From contig OZ316895.1 of assembly GCA_973895155.1 (NCBI GenBank), positions 23,436,001 to 23,500,000 on the forward strand: 64,000 nt of DNA, given 5' to 3'. How positions within the stretch are numbered: the first letter of the stretch is position 1; every line of letters starts with the position of its first letter. The notes under the pieces were generated by a model. It was not told where the DNA came from. It did not search any database and worked only from the letters and a program-made list of their open reading frames with translations. The translations under genes and the position numbers were made by a program. Shown piece after piece: positions 23,847 to 35,003 of this stretch. Source of the stretch: Marsupella aquatica. Its lineage: Eukaryota; Marchantiophyta.

Positions 23847-23935
23847 TGGGATTCGAAGTCGAACTCACATTGCAACTAATTTCCGGCGTCCTGAGATTCG
23901 AAGTCGAACTCACATTGCATCTAATCTCCGGCCTC
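23847..23935. repeat. about 45-bp tandem duplication in the RLK1 leader
   Basis: GATTCGAAGTCGAACTCACA followed by TTGCA(A/T)CTAAT and CCGGC occurs twice in succession. RLK2 (about 40725-40765) and RLK3 (about 46605-46650) have only one copy, so the duplication is private to RLK1. Confidence 0.8.
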
Positions 23936-24387
23936 AATACATTCCAGTTGATCCGTCGCAATCACTGGAGAGATCGACAGCAGAAGTTAGGGTTCAAACC
24001 GAGCCTAGGATGTAGAAGGATTCGTCGGCCTGTGCTCAGTCGGAATTAAAAACACTATGCCGTCAACTTGGGCACAACGTTGAGAGTACAAGGAAAGAAT
24101 AAGCAATTCTAGAAGAGAGAGAATCTACTACATTCAGAAGTCCATCGAACGAACACACATAGAAGCTGATAGCTGTGAAAGACGGAAACAATTGATCGAA
24201 ACTCCGAAAAACACTTCTAGAAACAAGGAGAGTACGTACAGTAGGTTGCCATCCTCCAAAGCTTCTTAAGATCCTGCACAAGAAGATCTCTTACCAAACC
24301 TGTTTGAGATTGCCTTTCGTTCAGAACAATAGCATGACGAAGAGTTGCTGTGCGATTCAGACAATCGAAGCAACGATTTCAGACAAT

Positions 24388-24453
24388 TTATGCCAGCCAC
24401 ACACGTGGTTGGAAACACCAGCCGAGGTTCCATTTCTGGAAGGATAGAGGCAT
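24388..24453 (-). other. upstream ORF in RLK1 leader (21 codons)
   Basis: It encodes MPLSFQ and 15 further residues before a stop. The start context and first residues match upstream ORFs in RLK2 (41297-41166), RLK3 (46114-46227) and the relic copy (31220-31068). Relative to RLK2 and RLK3 a small indel shifts this copy to an early stop, although the DNA for the DCLK..LLRLSE segment is still present downstream. Confidence 0.45.
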
Positions 24454-24820
24454 GCGTGAACAGGCTGTTAGTGTGTTGACGCGTCCCAAGTGATGCTTGA
24501 CTTCCGATCTATCGATGCAAGTTCTCGGCAGAGAGTGCGTCTGTTTTCGGTGACTGTTTCGCTCGGCCATACCTACTGCGGACGTCCATCTCTTTCTAGT
24601 CAGCTTCCCTCTGAAGATCGTTCTTCCGCATTCGTGTTCCTGAGGACGATCCATAGAAGATTGGAATGCCGGGACGCGAGACTCTAAAAAGCTCGTCTCG
24701 TCTTCCATCGATCCCTCGAAGTCGAATGCCAACTCAGAGTGACTGCGATCTGCACAGAAGTGCCCAACTCGTTGACAAAGTCTGTAAAAGGTCGGGAAAA
24801 AGTAGGGGAAAGGAGGGAGT

Positions 24821-24833
24821 CTTAATTATATAG
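24821..24833 (-). promoter_or_regulatory. likely TATA box of RLK1
   Basis: On the gene strand the sequence is CTATATAATTAAG, at the upstream edge of the conserved leader. The fourth copy has CTGTATAATTAAC at the equivalent place (31577-31589). RLK2 has a weaker TATACC-type match near 41656-41668. Confidence 0.5.
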
Positions 24834-24838
24834 TCAGT

Positions 24839-26479
24839 CCCCAGCACAGACCTGGACTGTGTATAACTACAGTTGATTGATTCCGTGGATAAGTGCACAG
24901 TATGTCGTCGTCCCTCATTTTTTGGGTGTTTCTCTCACAGACAGCGGTTTTGATATATAACACACGACCAAGCATATTTGGTTGCTTTTTGTTTATCCTT
25001 TTTTTTAAATCACCACTGGCCCCTCCGAATACTTCTCCCTTTTTCACCTCTAGGGTCAGACTTTGCTCCATAATTTCAGGAAAAAATGTAATAATAATGA
25101 TGAAACTTGGTGGATCCAGGTTTTGTCATGCACAGTGGCGCTTTAAGGGGGGACCAGCCCATTGAATAGGATGCAAGGGGACAACAAGCACCCAAGCCAA
25201 AAGAAAGAAGGCGGGTGAGACACCCCTACAAACAACAACAACCACCTAGGCAGGCCATGAGAGTCACAATAGCTACTGGAGGGTGGGCCTGAACTCAGAA
25301 ATTACTAACCTTGTGCAACTGCTTCATAGTACTACCAACCTATTGTACGTAGTACTGTTGAGGGCAAATTGGAGAACCCTACTGGGTTGCTAAATAATGC
25401 TAGCCGCGTAAATAATGGGCATATATTCTCTTCCTTAATTTTGTTGAGAAGAATGCACTGTCAAGATTTGTGCACGCTCATTATCAAAATTATCCTGGAC
25501 TTTGACTACATTAAGTGAGAATACAAATCTCTTACTTAGGCCATTGAGTGTATTAATCAAGGCCCTGTTACCAGAGCATTATGGGCAATAGTAGCCCCTC
25601 AAAATTCAAATTGCATTTCTCATTTTTGGGGGCCTTATATCCAGAATGCCTTGTATACAGGACCTTAATGTATACTTAATATCATTGTGATTTTGCTCTT
25701 TGTAATTTTCAGGGATTTATTGGAGAAGAATGCACTGTCAAGGTTTGGATGGGCTCATTATCAAAATTCTCATCTCTTGGACCAACAAAGGAATTCAGGT
25801 CCTTTTACCAGAGCATTATGAGCAAAAATAGCTGCCCCTCAAAACTCGAGTACGTGTATACTTTATATGTAAAACATAAAATATTACAGATAATTTTTTG
25901 AAGGAATTTAAACACCAATTAGTGCTGTTTATCTAAGTGTATTGTGTATAACTACATTCCATGGATAACTGGAGTGCCATCCAGTGTTCTCTCGATCTGG
26001 CCCAATGTGCCACAAATTCTATTCCAGAGTCATCTTCATGTAGAAATTGATTTACTTGGCTTCTGCACGTGGGCATATTGTCAGAATGAGAAAGAGAGAA
26101 TGGGCTGTTCCACTTTGTTGGCTGACACGTGGCTAAATGGTGACCGTCGTCTGCCATCCCCTTTTCGTACAAGATTGGAATTTGTTTTCTGTTGATTTGC
26201 TAGCGTAGGGTTGTAGACAATGGCTGTGGGCGGCTGTAGCCTCAACTTGTTTTTCACTATCTTAAAAAATGCTAACAGGGTATTTTATATGGCCCTTGCA
26301 GCACCAGCCCAATCACCCTCCAGGAATACACATTTCTTATTTGAGAGTGATTACAGTTTTCTATGATGTGGCCAAATAGAGGCACAGGTTTAGCATAAGT
26401 AACTGGCACTTCTACTGGAGCAGATTGAGAAACCCAAATAAGACAACTTTGAGTTCACACCAATGTATCAATTTGGTAC
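24839..26479. other. upstream flank of RLK1, duplicated elsewhere
   Basis: Just beyond the TATA box a segment (CAGTCAGTCC, ACTGTGTATAACTACAGTTG, GGATAAG) matches the flank of the kinase-less copy at about 31580-31650. Parts at 25940-26240 recur at 44790-45060. The stretch CTTGGTGGATCCAGGTTT around 25105 recurs near 59310. No gene was seen. Confidence 0.5.
25440..25850. repeat. repeated block upstream of RLK1, also at 31790-32110
   Basis: GAGAAGAATGCACTGTCAAG, GGGCTCATTATCAAAATT and CCAGAGCATTATG(G/A)GCAA occur twice here (about 25445-25610 and 25725-25830). Related words occur two to three times at 31790-32110. The repeat lies at a similar distance upstream of the RLK1 and fourth-copy promoters, so it travelled with the duplication. 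Confidence 0.7.
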
Positions 26480-26850
26480 ACACTCATAGGAGTCTCCAGA
26501 ACCAACCTTTTTGGGGGGGATCTGACACAACCAACCATTGTACATATGGGGGCTTTCCTTTCTTAACGTTTCACTTCTTTTTTGTTTCTACTTTAATTTA
26601 GTGGTTGAATTATGTGATATGGATGATTCACTCTTCGCGAGACCGTATGTCTTCCATGGTAGATCGACCTCCAAATCTAACACATCAGGTGCTACCATCA
26701 TTGATGGGGCTGGGGACCTCCAATTTTCTCCACTGCTTATTAGCTTCTAAACTCATATCCTGCCCCTCTCCTCATTTGCACTCGTACCTCGTCCCAATCA
26801 TTTTGGGTTCCTTCTCTTTATTATTAGCCACTGTTTTCAGGAACTGCTAA
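26480..26850 (-). pseudogene. 3' relic of a fourth kinase copy
   Basis: This DNA matches the 3' end of RLK1 and its flank (about 21340-21800) in the same orientation: AGTCTCCAGA(A/C)CC, TTATGTGATATGGAT, GGTGCTA and GGGGCTG, followed by the tail-coding TTCCGCTCC-like region. The reading frame is broken by stops. Its left-to-right order is that of an RLK 3' end, and the matching 5' part lies at 30413-31590. The kinase-coding middle is absent. Confidence 0.6.
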
Positions 26851-29800
26851 GGGGCTAATTTTCCATCGGCATTATTGAGCAAGCCAAATGCCAGTGCTTT
26901 GCATAATTATCATAATGGTAATGAATGTGCTGTTGTTGTGGTTTTGTTATTGTTGGGTTAAGTGTTGTATACTGGGGTCACGTTGTCATTACACAAATAT
27001 TGTGGTTGCAAAAATGGGTCATTGCATCTGAGTGTGTTATCAATACAAGAAAATATTTATGGTGAGAAAGACAATTGACACATAAGGCAAAGTTGAGAGC
27101 AGGTCACGACGAAGCCAGGCAAGTGTGAAGCGAGAGGCTAAACTATTAAGGGTTCAAGGGGAGTGCCCCTACTAAGCAATGAGATAGACTGCCTTGAGGT
27201 CTACTACATGGAGCCCCTACATCACCTGGCTACAACTGAAAGTTTTGGGTATTGTACACCCTGATAGTATATAATTATTTTTAACCCTATTAATTTGGAA
27301 TATTAATAAAACCCTGTATATTCTTCTATATCTCCAATTTGGATTTAAAAGACTATCATATTGTTACACAAATTTTTAAGTTTTCCCTTAATACCAATAA
27401 AATGAGCGTATGCCTTGTTGGTAAGTTTTCCCTTAAAACCAATAGAATGAGCATATACCTTGTTGGAGGTGAAATGTTGTTTTGCAAAACTGAGACCCTA
27501 GAGCAAATTGCAGCCAAAGTCCCACGGCCAATTTGGAGGCTTGGGCAATGTGGGCATTGAATTTGTTAGGAAATTAAAGGACTTAAGGTTTTTGACAGCC
27601 TGGGGGGTTCGATCACTATATGAAGCCTACCCCTACATAATTATTATCTTCTTGGATATGATTTTTTTTATCAGAGCTAGTAACAAGAGATCAATTGAAA
27701 CAAATGTAGCAAGGGGTAAATTGCAATCAGGTTTGTGTTATTTCACAAAATTGGGGGCCCAGGGAATGGGCTCTAAAGTCCACAGTCATAAGTAAGTGAA
27801 GCCTTGGCAAATGTTCCAATTCTGACCAACTAAATTGCAAAGAAGCTTACAATTTCCAAGTGCAATGGACCTCCAGGTCCGGTTTACCAACAATTGCACA
27901 TGATCCCATTGTAATGGGATCGCAAATCGAACTCCCATTGACAAACAATTGGACCCACTTGTCCGATGTTAAAAAACTTGGAACAACTTCCCGGTTGCTA
28001 GCTTTTTTCTTGGGAATAGTTTTCCGTTTAACCACTAGTCAAATCATCCAATGTTAATTGAATGGCAGCTTACAATTCTAGTTTGATTGAACTCGAAATA
28101 ACAGGTGATCCAACTGTATTTGGACTGGACATAGGACTCAAGTTTTCTAAATTGAAGTTGCATGCGGTTTGTTTGGGATTGGGTTGGAATGTTTAAAACT
28201 TACTGTCCGATTGGTATTGAATTGAGAGTTACAATTCGTGTTAGATTGGACGGCTCTGTCGTAGATCAACTGTAATGGACTAAAATCTCTACATGGTTGG
28301 AAGACAAGAATCGGACCAGGTGCCAAAAGGGACTAATGTGATAGGGTGTAAAGTGCTCAATCCCCATGTCACAGTCCAGCGGGATAGCATGGTCAAAGCT
28401 CCTGTCCATCCGCGCCATCAATTTACACAATGAATTACAGGAATAAATACACAACGGCCACTACAATTACAAGAACAATGTAATCCCAGAATAAATACAT
28501 AACGACTGCAAGTGCACCAACCACTACAGGTCCAGCCATTCATTGCATTCCATTCCTTTGCAGACATCTACAACTATAATATCTAATGCCGCCCTTTTTG
28601 GTCCTTCGCCCCTTTACAAAAACAGTCCCTTTACAAAAACAGATTTGGGCGGGAGTGATGCAGAGCCATTAGATTGTTTAACACATTTTGGGAACCGTCG
28701 GATCACAAAATCATGCCCCTAATGCCAAATGCACCCTCTTTGATTGTTCACCAACTTTACCCAGGAGCATGTATCTTGGCATCCATGGCAGGAAGACAGA
28801 TAGATCCTGGCCATGAAGTATGCCTTGATTTCCCTGACCAGGACAGGTGGAAATACACCTTGCTTTCTGGGCATGGACAGTACTTTGCCTTCTGTCCTGT
28901 CCTAATTCCTGTGCATGTACTACAATCTTTGCCCAGTGTTGCACCTATTCTTTGCTTACTTTGCCCAGCTCTAACTAGTTAACTAGTCCTTTTTTTAAAT
29001 ATTTTTTAATTAAAAAAAGTACACTTAGTGAAATCCCAGCAAGATCATGTAACCAATATATGTTCTTTCCTTGGTGGTTTCTTATTTCTAATATTCTTAA
29101 CACATTTTCTAAAGTAACTAAAATCCAGATGTTGAAACTCCTAAATAACAAAAAATAATTCATAGTTTCTCTCTTTTTTCTTCTTAACATTCTTGACACT
29201 TTTTTCTAATTTTTTTAAAGGGGATATAACTAAATTTCCCCCAGCAAAAGGGGCAACCAATACTTTTCTGTTTTTGAGGGGTGAGGGGTTTTTGTTATCT
29301 TGAGGTGGTAAGTTTTTTCTAATGACCTAGAATTATTTTCATCCTGGCTAGCAGATAGGATATTTAGGGTTGCTTATTTGTTTGTTGACTCTGGCCATCC
29401 CATGTTGCATTTATTTGAGAGAGATAGAAGATTTTATCTGGCTGGGGCTAATCATCCATGATCCTCCTCTCACTTTGCATTGGGTTGGTCCAGTGTCCAA
29501 TTGGGTTCTCCCATTTCTTGGGCGTTTTTATGGGAAGTTCAATTTATGTTTCCCTCCCCTGTCCCGTTGTGTTATTAATTTACTTCCATGTTCATAGAAT
29601 CTGTGCCTTTGCCACCACACTTTTTTTACCTTTTGCTTTGACCATTTCATTCACAACATGGATCCAAATGGCAATACTTGAATCACACAGGGAATCACAA
29701 TGACTACATATTCAAAATGACAACACTATTGTCCAACACAGTTTTCACGTGACAAATATTCCACTACGTTCCCTTTGCAAGTGATTTATTGGACTATATT

Positions 29801-30107
29801 TCATGATCTACCATTTAGCTACAATCTTCCAGCAACCACAGCACTTACTCTTGAAAAAAATATTTCCACTCAACTCCATTTCCTTTGCAAGTGATTTGTT
29901 GGACAATATTTTATAATCTACCATTTAGCTACAATCTTCCCAGCAACCACAATACTTGCTCTTGAAAACACTTCCTCTTTGATAACATTTTAACTTTGTC
30001 AACAACACTTCTTAACAACATGAACAGATTGACCCAAAGGCAAGATTGAACCACAACAACAATATTATCAAAGTTACAACAACTCTTCTTTACAATATCA
30101 CTTTTAC
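26851..30107. other. DNA lying where the kinase exon of the fourth copy should be
   Basis: About 3.3 kb of AT-rich DNA with no kinase sequence, between the 3' and 5' relics. Two diverged sub-repeats occur at about 29725-29970 (CTACCATTTAGCTACAATCT twice). No full-length transposon gene was recognised. Its right edge is the Helitron-like array. Confidence 0.45.
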
Positions 30108-30412
30108 TTGACATCTTTTATCACCTTGACATATTTTCTCTCCTTGGTATCTTTTATCACCTCAACGACATCTTTTCTCTCCTTTGACATCTTAGTTTTA
30201 TCACCGGCCTCAACATCTTTTGCTCACCTCGATACCTTTTATCACCTCAACATCTTTTCTCTCCTTGAAATCTTTTATCACCATGACATCGTTTATCACC
30301 TCGCATCTTTTGCTCACCTCAACATCTTTCTTCTCTTTAACATCTTTTCTCTTCTCGACATCTTTTATCATCTTGACATCTTTTGTGCAATGCACAGGCA
30401 TAAGGTTAGTGT
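30108..30412 (+). mobile_element. Helitron-like 3' terminal region with minisatellite
   Basis: An array of degenerate units containing ACATCTTTT.TC and CCTCAACATC ends in TTTTGTGCAATGCACAGG and, ten or so bases later, TTAGT. This matches the better-preserved end at 38370-38400 (GTGCAACGCACGGG, then CTAGT), where a short hairpin precedes CTAG as in plant Helitrons. Here the terminal C has become T. The adjoining DNA is the end of an RLK intron. Confidence 0.55.
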
Positions 30413-31590
30413 ACAATAATTAACAACAAAGAATTTGTCACAAACACCATAACACCGTGGCATGGGGAACTATAGACATGCTCACTAATGAACCTAAACA
30501 TATCGTTACGTACAACCCTAACCCTGGGAACTAGAAACTAGCTAAGAGAACTTTCTAATTACACACCCACACAATATAACAAAGGCAAGTAGCTCCGCAT
30601 CATCAAGGGAGACCGTCTGAGGCGCGCGGAAGTCGCTGGAGTTTAGAAATATTTAATCCAAGTAACCTGGTTGGTGTCCAATAATACCTCACAAAGCATG
30701 ATACCTTGCTGTGCAGTTCAGACGTACGCTTCAAACTGAAGGTCTCATACAAAAGTGAACATCAACACTGCAGGTAAGACACGTATTGGCGGTACGTGCA
30801 CAATGGTAATGGAATCCACAGGCACAGGCAACGATGGGCACTTACCTTGCTTTGGCACCCCCATATCGTTGCAATCTCTCAGCTGAGACGACGATTCGGC
30901 GCTGTATATTCCCTCTTGATCGCTGCTGTGAACATCAATCCCTATATGTCAATTCCCTCCATATATGCTCCTTTACCTAGATCAGTACAGTATCATCCAA
31001 ACCTTCGTAAGAGCCCGGACAAGAGGATCCAATTACCAAGCTAGCTAACTTTGAGATTGCCTTTCGTTCAGAGCAACAGCATGACGAAGTCACAGTTGCT
31101 GTGCGGTCGAGGCAATCTAAGAAACGCTTTCAGAAAATCTACGCCAGCCCCGCAAGTCGATGGAAACGTACACCGGCCGTGCTTCCATTTCTGGAACGAG
31201 TTCTGGAAGGCCAGAGGCATGCGTGATAGGCTGTTAGTGCGTTGACGTCCTGCGTCGCCAGTCATTCTCGACATGCAATCTATCGATGCAACTTCTCAGC
31301 CGAGAGTGCGTCTCTCTTAATTTGGTGACTATTCCTCTCAGCGATCCCTCCCGCAAACATCACTCTCGTTCTAGTCAGCCCCTTCTGTGTATCGACCTTC
31401 CTGATTCGTGTTCCTGCTAAACGATCCGTAGAAGGCCTCAACTCAGGGACGCGAGGCTCTGAAGAGCTCGTCTAGTGTAGCTTCCATCCCCGAAGTCGAA
31501 TCCCAACTCAGAGTTTATTGCGATCTGCACAGTACATGCACACGAATCGTTTGACAAAGTCTGAAAAGTAGAGAGTGTTAATTATACAGT
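30413..31590 (-). pseudogene. 5' relic of the fourth kinase copy (leader, exon 1, most of intron; no kinase exon)
   Basis: The region matches the RLK1 and RLK2 5' ends. It has the TATA-like CTGTATAATTAAC (31577-31589), the leader, and a tiny exon at 30864-30846 encoding MGVPKQ followed by GTAAGTG. The intron runs to CAATAATTAACAACAAA at 30417, a sequence found next to the kinase-exon acceptor in RLK2 (39695-39712). At exactly this point homology stops and the Helitron-like end begins. The promoter and first exon could still be transcribed, but no kinase can be made. Confidence 0.7.
31068..31220 (-). other. upstream ORF in the leader of the fourth copy (50 codons)
   Basis: It starts MPLAFQ, contains DFLKAFLRL and ends MLLL. 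The start and the C-terminal pattern match the RLK2 upstream ORF (MPVPF.., DCLKALLRL.., MLLF). It is still open although its gene has lost the kinase. Confidence 0.4.
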
Positions 31591-31789
31591 CAGTCCACAG
31601 TACAGCACTGGACTGTTGAATAACTACAGTAGATTCCGCTGATAAGCGTACGACAAGTCATCACTCAATTTTTTAGGTATTTTCCCTCATAGGCACGAGT
31701 TTCGGATATTTGTGATACCACACATTAATCAAGGATATTGGGCTGCTAAAACTAGCTGAGCAAATAATGGGCATTTTCATCCTCAATAT

Positions 31790-32110
31790 GTTGAAGAAAT
31801 GCACCCTCAAGTTTGGATGGGCTCGTTATCAAAATTCTGCTCGACTTTGACTACTGTAGATGTAATGAAAATAGAAATATTTTAGACCTTAATGGCTTAT
31901 GATCCTGTCACCAGAGCATTATGGGCAATAATAATTATCAAAGGGGTTACCAAAGCATTATGAGCAAAAATAATTATCAACGCATTGTGGGCAATAATAG
32001 TCACTCAAAACTCTGATGAGACATTATCAAAATTCTCTTACACTTTTACTAGACTTACAATAAAAATAGCTTAGGCCTGTAAGTGCATTCAGGTCCTGTT
32101 ATCAGAGTGA
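31790..32110. repeat. repeat block related to 25440-25850
   Basis: GAAATGCACCCTCAAG, TTTGGATGGGCTCGTTATCA and several CAGAGCATTATGGGCAATAA-type units occur, the last repeated in tandem with variation. Confidence 0.65.
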
Positions 32111-32425
32111 TGCCCTAACTGATTGATAGTGGTGAGGTTGTTTCTCGTGTTTACCAGTGTGCACCTTATTTGAGCCCAATCCCATGGCATCACTGTCCCT
32201 GCAACTTGCTCACAGTTACATGAAATCTGATTGTCAGGCAAGCTTGTCAACTCCCTACAATACCTAATACATGATCATCTCACTTATACTTGACAACACT
32301 CTCTCACTCTCTGCAACTTGTCAATTCCCTGGAACTTGGAATATACACATACTTTATACAGAAAAAGGCCAAATAGAGTACAAAAGAATAAACAAGAGAG
32401 GTCCCAAGTGGACAAAACCAAACGC

Positions 32426-32520
32426 AAAAGAAGTGAGCAAAAGGAAACCCTAAAAACCAAGAAAGAGGAACTAAAAGAAGTGAGCAAAAGGAAACCCCTA
32501 AAAACCAAGAAAGAGGAACT
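32426..32520. repeat. about 47-bp tandem duplication
   Basis: AGAAGTGAGCAAAAGGAAAC followed by CTAAAAACCAAGAAAGAGGA and ACT occurs twice in succession, differing by one C. It lies just beyond the 3' side of the retrotransposon fragment and could belong to its 3' untranslated region. Confidence 0.85.
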
Positions 32521-32576
32521 AAAACTACCGCAAATGGACCGAGGTCCTCATCATACCTAGCAAATGTGGCAACAAG

Positions 32577-34123
32577 CTAGTGGTCTACATCAAGTGTCGA
32601 AACTAGATCGGCAAGTGGGACAGGAATGTCCTCTAGGGGGGCTAGCCGCTGCGGAGTCACACTAGCACCCATTGTCAGAGATCGACGATAGACGGCCCGA
32701 GCTTGAGCACGCTGTAAGGTGACTGAAATGCGTTGGCAAAAGTGCGTGGTCAAAAAAGATAGCGGGGGCCCGGTGGGACCCATCCGGCCGTGAACATCCC
32801 GAGCAGCTTGGCGAAGAAGCCCGTCAACTGATGATGGAGACGCCCAAATATCTCAAGAGCAAGGGGCAGGAAGCTATCAGATGAAGCTCGTGCAGCATAT
32901 TTGGCCTCCTTCACTGTTGCTGCTCGTGATGCTGCTGCCCCTGCCGTTGTTGCCGCTGTCCCAATGATGTCTTGGCTCAATGGGTTTGCCACCACTACAT
33001 TTGCCAAAGTACGGTGACCGTCACGGACCATGGTAAGATCCACCCGTAACCGCTGTGATGGAGGACCAGGTAACTCGAGCACCACCTCCCGCCGCGCGCA
33101 GACCAAAGAGCCAGAGAGAACCTGAGCAGTCGCATCTCTCACAGCGTCGTGAACAAAAATGGTTTCGCCGCCCAAACTGCATCGAAGAAGATGGACACCT
33201 GTGGCATCACAAGGCTTCCCACAAGTGCAAGTAGGAGGTAAACCAGCAAGAAGTGGGTGGGGCAAGCCCATACGAAGACGCATGGCTGTCGCAAACTCCG
33301 CTGAAGACATCTGCAGGTGAGGAATGACTGGATTGGCCTGAAGCCAGCCTCCTGCACCCTTCCCTCCGGAAGAAAGAATCCGAGCTCGGTCCGTGTCAGG
33401 TGCCTCGGTGAGGATGCTGGAAAGGGTGAAAGCGTGCATACGCCCAACAAGGTCTGCCTGAAGACGGACGGGGTCCAAGGATAAAAACTCCTGGAATGAA
33501 GGTAACGCAGCTCGAACAGGATCGGGTAATGATGACCGCGCCGTGCGCAAATGAACCTGAAATGGGAGGGAACCCTCCTCGACCTCCATGAGAGATGAAA
33601 GTAAAAAAGGTCGATCCTCAGTAAGGAAACGATCTGCCAACAATGAGAAGGCGGCCGCCCACGCGCCCAAGAAGGCCAAAGGTGCAAGGCGCTCAGTGGA
33701 AGTAAGCCCAAAACCACCGTGAGAAATAGGAAGACTGAGCTGTCGATGAAGCCACGGAGATGAGAGTAAAGTACCTGGCCCTAAAAGAGAGGCCAAAGTC
33801 TCACGAATGGAGACATCAAACGCTCGGAGGTGTAGATAAAGATCCTCGGTAGGGGGATGTGTCCGAGCCAAATAGGACGCTCGAGGGTGGATGCATCTCA
33901 ACAACAACCCAAATGCTGCCTGAGAGTCTGCTAACTTAGGGAGCATAGGAGTAGGGGCTAAGGCAGCCTGGAGAGCGTCAGCAATGAAAGATGAGCAAAA
34001 GGAGGCGGTACCGACTGGGGAGCCAAGGACCCGAAGACCATCGGCAGGACGTAAGAACCCAGGGGGAAGCGCAAGATCAGAGGGTAACCCAGCTGGACTC
34101 CATGCACGACTCTTCAGCTCCAT
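32577..34123 (-). pseudogene. 5'-truncated, frameshifted non-LTR retrotransposon (C-terminal half of the RT protein)
   Basis: A 457-codon frame (34123-32750) encodes the part of a LINE-type polyprotein after the polymerase core. It starts near LGSPVG, lacks the YxDD region, and runs through a Leu/Ala-rich thumb-like segment. A zinc-knuckle-like motif CTCGKPCDATGVHLLRC is followed by GGETIFVHDAVRDA. Then comes an endonuclease-like motif, RVDL with LANVVVANP, where related elements would be expected to have Asp in place of the Asn. The frame stops at 32750, but another frame continues with FCQRISVTLQRAQAR, which looks like the natural C-terminus, so a frameshift separates them. The fragment is much more GC-rich than its surroundings. 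It is not functional. Confidence 0.85.
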
Positions 34124-34842
34124 GCATGGAACTCCTCATTACAAGACCATCTCAGTTATACTGGACAACACTTTACAACAATTACACTGTCAACATTAGA
34201 ACAGTCATTCAACCACTATAATATGGGATCCCGTCAAATATCCCCATGTTTGCTTACAAAATTGAAAAGGGAGAAAACAAGCAGGTATGGTCTGATTTAT
34301 TTCAGTTTTTGACACCCTTGGATTGACTACAAAGGTGCATGCCCGAGACATCTACTGGCATGGCTTTTGAGGTAAGTAGGTACAAGATACTGACATACCA
34401 TTGCGGCCACTATCAATCAAGTACTCTCTAAAGCACTCCATATAAAATACTTCATGACAGTACCATGCATGGCGGCCCCTAGATGAGAAGTACCTTGGTA
34501 TGAGATGTTTTACCTTTGGGTATATAGCTCCTAGATGAAAAATACATTCCTATGGAAGATTTGTTTGCATTTTGCTATAGAGAGGTTGATTTAAAAAAAA
34601 AAAATATTGGGGGGGGGGGGGGGGGGGGGAGGCGGGAAGAAAGGCAGCAAGGGAGGGAGCAACAGAAAAACAAGAGAAAGGGAGGGTGCGGTGAGGGATA
34701 AAGGAGAGAGGAAAAAAAATTGGAAAATTAAACTTGTTCCCCTCACCTAGTGCAATGTAAGGACGATGACACATATGATGCTTTAAGATCTTCCTTGTTT
34801 CACATGCATTTTTTGGCCTTGCCTTCACTTTCTTGTCTCATG
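34124..34842. other. spacer with homopolymer block
   Basis: No gene was seen. A short segment at about 34147-34172 (CATCTCAGTTATACTGGACA) resembles one on the other side of the retrotransposon at 32277-32300. A run of 12 A (34593-34604) is followed closely by a run of 21 G (34609-34629). Confidence 0.45.
34609..34629 (+). repeat. poly-G tract, 21 bases
   Basis: Uninterrupted G run preceded by poly-A and ATATT. It could form a quadruplex, or it may mark a collapsed or mis-sequenced site; long homopolymers are error-prone in assemblies. Confidence 0.85.
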
Positions 34843-35003
34843 ATTTGCATTTTTTTAACATTGTGTGAATTGTTTTGTCTCCAGAATCTTTGTCTCATCT
34901 CACATCTTTGACTCACCTTAACATTTGCATTTTTTTAACATTGTGTGAATTTTTGTGTCTTCTGAATCTTTGTCTCATCTCACATCTTTGACTCATCTTA
35001 ACA
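34843..35003. repeat. 80-bp tandem duplication
   Basis: TTTGCATTTTTTTAACATTG starts at 34844 and 34924. Both copies continue with TGTGAATT, GAATCTTTGTCTCATCTCAC and ATCTTTGACTCA. The words ACATCTTT and CTTAACAT resemble the Helitron-like arrays at 30.1-30.4 and 37.1-38.4 kb, and the block may be a diverged relative. Confidence 0.75.

Larger units (their letters stand above)
23726..24800 (-). promoter_or_regulatory. long 5' leader of RLK1
   Basis: About 1.1 kb separates the likely TATA box from the tiny first coding exon. The whole interval is related to the leaders of RLK2, the kinase-less fourth copy and, in part, RLK3. It contains several upstream ATGs. It may include an unrecognised leader intron. 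Confidence 0.55.
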
